Source: an uncultured Clostridia bacterium (lineage in GTDB: Bacteria; Bacillota; Clostridia; Oscillospirales; Ruminococcaceae). Taken from it: a DNA stretch of 10,045 nucleotides. Made by a program: the position numbers and the translations under genes. The stretch lies in the NCBI GenBank assembly GCA_947385505.1, contig CANDLP010000050.1, positions 1-10,045 of the forward strand, given 5' to 3'. Numbering within the stretch: position 1 is the stretch's first letter; each line of letters begins with the position of its first letter. Positions 6,279-10,045 of the stretch are shown here, piece by piece. Under the pieces are notes generated by a model, which had not been told where the DNA came from, did not search any database, and saw nothing but the letters and a program-made list of their open reading frames with translations.

Positions 6279-8048
6279 TCAGGTTGCTTTAAACTGACTG
6301 TTATACAGATTAGCGTAAAATCCGCCCTTTTCTATTAACTCATCATGATTTCCCATTTCAATAATGTGCCCCGACTCCATAACAAGAATACAATCCGCTT
6401 CCTTAATAGTGGAAAGACGGTGGGCGACAATAAAACTCGTCCTCCCCTTCATCATCTTGGCAAACGCCTTCTGTATCCGTATTTCCGTCATTGTATCTAT
6501 CGAAGACGTAGCTTCGTCAAGTATAAGCATAGGCGGCAGGCACAGCATTACCCTCGCAATACAAAGAAGCTGTTTCTGTCCTTGGGAGATATTGGTCTCA
6601 TCATCTGATATCCTTGTATTGTACCCGTCGGGAAGCCTTTTAATAAAGCTGTGGGCGTGAGCCGCTTTGGCGGCGTTTATTACATCCTCTTCGGAAACAT
6701 TCGGCATACCGTAGGCGATATTTTCAAATACGGTGCCGCTTTTCAGCCATGTTTCCTGAAGCACCATTCCGTAAGAACCGCGGAGAGAGTTTCTGGTGAT
6801 TTCTTTTACAGATGTACCGCTGACGTCAATCTCACCCGAATTTACATCGTAAAACCTCATAAGCAGGTTTATAAGCGTAGTCTTGCCGCAGCCGGTAGGA
6901 CCTACTATGGCAATGCGCTGACCTTTCTTTACCGCCAGATTCAGTTTTTCAATAAGCGGTCTTTCGGGAGTATAAGAAAAAGATACGTTTTTGATATCAA
7001 CCCTTCCGTCAACATTTTCGGGCAAAAGTACAAGGGCGTTTTCACTGTCGGGACGCTCGGAATCGGAGTCTATTATATCGAATATACGTTTGGCAGAGGC
7101 GATGGCGCTCTGAAGCTCGGTTATTACACCCGATATCTCGTTAAAAGGCTTTGTGTACTGATTGGCGTAGGTGAGAAAACAGCTCAGCTGCCCTATTGTA
7201 ATTGCTCCCGAAGGGGAAAGAGCGTTAATAGCGCCGAAAACTCCCACACCCGCGTATATAAGCCCGTTTACAAAACGGGTAGAGGGATTTGTAAGAGAAG
7301 AGAAGAAAATCGCCTTTATGCTGTATTTGCGCAAATCCTCGTTTATAGCGCCAAACTCCGCTTCCGCGTCGCCCTCGTGGGAAAACGCTTTGACAAGGTG
7401 CTGTCCGCCTATCATTTCCTCAACCAGAGAGGTCATTTTCCCTCTTGTTTCCGACTGTTTCCTGAACATATCAAAGCTGTGCTTCGCTACAAAGGAAGCC
7501 ACAAAAAAAGACAGCGGGGTAATCAGTACAACAATAAGTGTTATCCATACATTTATGGAAAGCATAAAGAAAAGCGTCCCCAAAATAGTGACTATACCTG
7601 TAAAAAGCTGAGTAAATCCCATAAGAAGACCGTCGGATATCTGATCGGTATCGGTGATCATACGGCTGATAAGGTCGCCATGAGGGTGAGAATCTATATA
7701 TGACAAAGGCACTGTCAGCAGCTTGTCAAAAGCGGCGCGGCGTATGTCGCGAACCGTAAGATATGTTATTTTGTTGGTGCAAAGGTTCATAAGCCAGCTT
7801 GCTCCCGCGCCTAAGGAAGCGGAAACAACAAGCTTTATTAAAATCGGGAGCATTGCGTTAAAATCCACCCTGCCCGCTTCAATGGCGCAGTCAATGGCGT
7901 CGCCTATAAGAATGGGTATATATAATGTCAGCGCAACATTTATTACCGAAAAGAATGCAGCCAACACAAGATAAGGCAAATGCGGCTTAGTAAAAATCAA
8001 TATGCGCTTTAATGTGCCTTTACTGTAATTTTTTTTCCTGTCCGACAT
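6279..8048 (-). CDS. ABC exporter half-transporter, catalytically complete NBD (589 aa)
   Basis: A type IV/B-family ABC exporter subunit with fused membrane and ATPase domains, in the plasma membrane. The N-terminal half has six hydrophobic segments (first about 24-50, later ones near 145-190 and 245-310). The ATPase domain shows Walker A GPTGCGKTT (383-391), Q-loop Gln431, signature NISQGQ (486-491, degenerate relative to LSGGQ), Walker B MLILDE (507-512) with the catalytic Glu512, and H-loop His543. The intact Glu/His with a degenerate signature is the expected partner pattern for the 576-aa protein encoded upstream, so the two should form a heterodimer. Substrate cannot be read; drug or peptide export is typical. 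An in-frame TGA lies just upstream, so ATG 8046-8048 is the start, although its best Shine-Dalgarno (AAAGGA, 8064-8069) is 15 nt away, unusually far. Confidence 0.95.
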   Translation of the reverse strand: MSDRKKNYSKGTLKRILIFTKPHLPYLVLAAFFSVINVALTLYIPILIGDAIDCAIEAGRVDFNAMLPILIKLVVSASLGAGASWLMNLCTNKITYLTVRDIRRAAFDKLLTVPLSYIDSHPHGDLISRMITDTDQISDGLLMGFTQLFTGIVTILGTLFFMLSINVWITLIVVLITPLSFFVASFVAKHSFDMFRKQSETRGKMTSLVEEMIGGQHLVKAFSHEGDAEAEFGAINEDLRKYSIKAIFFSSLTNPSTRFVNGLIYAGVGVFGAINALSPSGAITIGQLSCFLTYANQYTKPFNEISGVITELQSAIASAKRIFDIIDSDSERPDSENALVLLPENVDGRVDIKNVSFSYTPERPLIEKLNLAVKKGQRIAIVGPTGCGKTTLINLLMRFYDVNSGEIDVSGTSVKEITRNSLRGSYGMVLQETWLKSGTVFENIAYGMPNVSEEDVINAAKAAHAHSFIKRLPDGYNTRISDDETNISQGQKQLLCIARVMLCLPPMLILDEATSSIDTMTEIRIQKAFAKMMKGRTSFIVAHRLSTIKEADCILVMESGHIIEMGNHDELIEKGGFYANLYNSQFKAT

Positions 8049-8088
8049 ATTAAATCAAAATATTCCTTTCGTTAAAGTATAGTTTTTA

Positions 8089-8247
8089 GAACTTGTTCCA
8101 ATAGGAGAGGTATGCGGATTTTCGAGCGAAATTTTTCGCAATCAAGGAAAAACTCCGCAGGAATATTATCATATTTCAAGGAGTTTTGACGCTGAGTGCG
8201 GAAAATTTCGCCGAAAAGACGTGCGCCTATCCTATTGGAACATGTTC
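8089..8247. mobile_element. 159-bp palindromic MITE-like element between the ABC genes
   Basis: The two ends are inverted repeats: GAACTTGTTCCAATAGGA with following GAGG (8089-8110) against the reverse complement of 8226-8247, matching 20 of 22 positions. The interior continues as a nested imperfect palindrome: 6-bp arms GCGAAA/TTTCGC inside 8126-8139, a similar GCGGAAAATTTCGC (8198-8211), AAAACTCC (8149-8156) against GGAGTTTT (8180-8187), and GAATAT/ATATTTC near the centre. TTA flanks both sides (8086-8088 and 8248-8250), a possible 3-bp target duplication; the right-hand TTA is the complement of the TAA stop of the 576-aa ABC gene. There is no coding capacity, so if mobile it would depend on a transposase in trans. 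It could instead be a large transcribed hairpin regulating expression between the two genes. Confidence 0.7.
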
Positions 8248-9978
8248 TTATTTTTCCGCTTCCTGTTGGGACATTTGTGACAGGCAGATCTCACGGTATA
8301 CCTGACAGCCCTCAAACAGTTCGCTGTGAGCGCCTAAACCTTCCGCCGCTCCGTCGTCAAGTACAATTATTTTATCCGCATGCTTTATGCTGGAAGCCCT
8401 TTGAGATACTATAAAAACAGTTGTTCCGACAAGATCATGTTTCAGCGCCGTTCTTAAAGCCGCGTCTGTGGCAAAGTCCAAGGCGGAGGAAGAATCGTCC
8501 AAAATGATTATATCAGGCTTCATTACCACCGCTCTCGCTATGGTAAGCCTTTGCCTTTGTCCTCCCGAAAAATTCCTTCCGCCCTGTTCCACGGGGGAAT
8601 CCAAACCGTCGGGAAGCTTTCTCACAAATTCCGCCGCCTGCGCCGTCTCCAGCGCAGCCCATATTTCATCGTCCGAAGCGTTTCTCTTGCCCCAAAGCAT
8701 ATTTGAACGTATCGTACCTTTAAACAAAAGCGCCCTTTGAGGTACGATTCCTATTTTTTTCCTGAGCTGGCTTAAAGGATATTTTTTCACGTCAACACCG
8801 TCAATCTTTAACTCGCCATCTGTTATATCATAAAATCTCGGTATAAGGTTTACAAGTGTGCTCTTGCCAGAACCGGTACCGCCTACTACGCCTATCGTCT
8901 CGCCCTTTTCAGCGGTAAGGCTGATATTTTCAAGAGAAGGCTTATCCTTGTGGTAGGCAAAAACAACATTTTTGAACTCCACCGCCGGAGCGCCCGCCAC
9001 AGCTTCAACGTATACGTTTCCCCCGTCCGTAACGGAAGGAGATACCGCAAAGATATCGTTTATTCTTGACGCGCTTGCGCTTGCCTTGGTAAGAATTATT
9101 ATAAGGTTGGCAACCACTATAAGAGCAAGTAAAATCTGGTTCATATAATTTACCAGTGCGATAAGCTCGCCTTGAGTTATAGCGCCGCTGTCCACCGATC
9201 CGCCCCCAAACCAAAGAATGGCGGCTATTGCAATATTTACCACCGCAAAGGTAAGAGGGTTCAACAAAGCGGATATCCTTCCAACTCTCACCTGCGCTTT
9301 CAGAAGTTCGCCGGTTTCGCCGTCAAAGTCTTCCTTTTCATTTTTTTGTCTGGAAAAAGCCCTGATTACCCTTACCCCCGAAAGATTTTCACGGGTAAGC
9401 AGCGAAACGCGGTCAAGTCTTGACTGTATTTTTTTATACTTAGGTATAGTCCTTGTCATTATAAGATAAATTATCAGCCCTATAACGGGAGCGGCAATTC
9501 CGAAAATAAGGGTCAGCGACGGACTTACGGTAAGACACATTACAATGGAGCCGATAACGATAAACGGGCTTCTGAGAAAAAGCCTTAAAAACATATTTAC
9601 GCCCGTCTGAGCCTGATTGATATCGTTTGTCACTCTGGTTATCATGGTGGGAGCGCCTATTTTGTCTATTTCCGCGTGAGACAAAGTATTAAGATGTCTG
9701 TAAAAATCCCTGCGCAACGCCGTACCGAAACCAAGCGCCGATTTAGCCGCAAAATACTGTGCGGTTATCGCCGCCGCCAGACCCAATATTCCGAGAATTA
9801 CCAGAACCAAACCCATTTTGTAAACATAGCCCTCGTCTCGGTTTTTAACGCCTATATCAATAATATTTGCCATTACTATCGGCACCGCCAGCTCAAAGCT
9901 CGCTTCAAGAAACTTAAACAAGGGAGCAATAATGCTTTGCGGGATATACCCCTTAAGATATTTTAACAACTTAAACAT
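8248..9978 (-). CDS. ABC exporter half-transporter with degenerate ATPase site (576 aa)
   Basis: First gene of the right-hand operon, encoding a membrane-spanning exporter subunit with a fused ATPase domain. Six hydrophobic segments occupy about residues 15-300 (for example 55-75, 136-175, 242-258, 270-297). ATPase motifs: Walker A GGTGSGKST (366-374), Q-loop Gln414, a canonical signature NFSGGQ (469-474), and Walker B IIILDD (490-495), where Asp495 replaces the catalytic Glu. The H-loop reads IVSQRAS with Gln526 in place of His. In heterodimeric exporters such as TM287/288 or BmrCD, one NBD carries exactly this kind of degeneracy; its intact signature completes the active site of the partner. 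The ATG at 9976-9978 follows an AAAGGAAG site. The stop codon abuts the palindromic element. Confidence 0.95.
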   Translation of the reverse strand: MFKLLKYLKGYIPQSIIAPLFKFLEASFELAVPIVMANIIDIGVKNRDEGYVYKMGLVLVILGILGLAAAITAQYFAAKSALGFGTALRRDFYRHLNTLSHAEIDKIGAPTMITRVTNDINQAQTGVNMFLRLFLRSPFIVIGSIVMCLTVSPSLTLIFGIAAPVIGLIIYLIMTRTIPKYKKIQSRLDRVSLLTRENLSGVRVIRAFSRQKNEKEDFDGETGELLKAQVRVGRISALLNPLTFAVVNIAIAAILWFGGGSVDSGAITQGELIALVNYMNQILLALIVVANLIIILTKASASASRINDIFAVSPSVTDGGNVYVEAVAGAPAVEFKNVVFAYHKDKPSLENISLTAEKGETIGVVGGTGSGKSTLVNLIPRFYDITDGELKIDGVDVKKYPLSQLRKKIGIVPQRALLFKGTIRSNMLWGKRNASDDEIWAALETAQAAEFVRKLPDGLDSPVEQGGRNFSGGQRQRLTIARAVVMKPDIIILDDSSSALDFATDAALRTALKHDLVGTTVFIVSQRASSIKHADKIIVLDDGAAEGLGAHSELFEGCQVYREICLSQMSQQEAEK

Positions 9979-10015
9979 AATTCTTCCTTTATTGTCAAAT
10001 TTTTTCAGTTATAGT

Positions 10016-10044
10016 ATTTTAACACGAAACACAAAAAAAATCAA
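10016..10044 (-). promoter_or_regulatory. Sigma-A-type promoter of the ABC/GyrI-like operon
   Basis: On the minus strand -35 TTGATT (10039-10044, 4 of 6) lies 17 bp from -10 TAAAAT (10016-10021, 5 of 6), with an extended TGT immediately upstream of the -10 (TGTTAAAAT). Predicted start is near 10009, giving a short leader of about 30 nt before the 576-aa ABC gene. The -35 sits at the window edge, so upstream operators or a regulator gene cannot be seen. Confidence 0.65.
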
Positions 10045-10045
10045 T

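Noticed and set aside
6273..6298. AGTCAG / CTGACT hairpin at the end of the second ABC gene, considered as a terminator
   Set aside because: The stem is only 6 bp, mostly inside the coding end, and is followed by A-rich sequence on the transcribed strand; the next gene starts 30 bp on with a strong ribosome binding site.
6651..7703. A 350-codon plus-strand open frame opposite the second ABC gene
   Set aside because: It lies wholly antisense to a gene with all exporter motifs, has no recognisable domain and a composition rich in Tyr, Arg and Lys typical of a shadow frame.
9005..9214. Minus-strand 69-codon open frame inside the first ABC gene
   Set aside because: It is in another frame of the same strand within an intact ABC ATPase/permease gene and has no independent support.

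Overview
The window looks like a chromosomal segment of a low-to-mid-GC Firmicute, most likely a Clostridia/Oscillospirales-type anaerobe. This is inferred from a YlmC/YmxH-type PRC-barrel protein, a four-cysteine TSCPD protein, a short bacterial malic enzyme, strong AGGAGG-type ribosome binding sites and sigma-A-like promoters. Every supportable gene is on the minus strand, so the window reads from right (10045) to left (1).

Right part (10044-4180): a sigma-A-like promoter (10016-10044) leads into five genes that look like one operon. First come two half-size ABC exporter genes, 576 and 589 aa, whose ATPase motifs are degenerate in complementary ways, as expected for a heterodimeric exporter. 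They are separated by a 159-bp palindromic, MITE-like element (8089-8247) that stops exactly at the stop codon of the first gene. Three closely packed genes follow (361, 170 and 144 aa) that look like stand-alone GyrI/AraC-effector-binding-type proteins without a DNA-binding domain. The first two are paralogues, the larger with an extra N-terminal region of about 190 residues that I do not recognise. My inference is a drug or small-molecule efflux and ligand-binding module.

Middle part (4162-859): a near-consensus promoter (4134-4162) followed by a perfect 16-bp inverted repeat in the leader (4058-4112) precedes a run of five genes: a PHP-domain phosphoesterase that lacks its last metal-binding motif, a malic enzyme, a TSCPD protein, the RuvX/YqgF Holliday-junction resolvase, and a YlmC/YmxH protein. 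Gaps are 42-97 bp, compatible with co-transcription, with one weak terminator-like hairpin before the last gene.

Left part (843-1): a promoter with an extended -10 and a leader of about 150 nt drive rpsB (ribosomal protein S2), which runs off the left edge. No tRNA, rRNA, CRISPR array or complete insertion sequence was seen. The points most worth a second look are the palindromic element inside the ABC operon, the HTH-less GyrI-like trio, the PHP protein with an apparent in-frame internal deletion, and the leader hairpin upstream of it.
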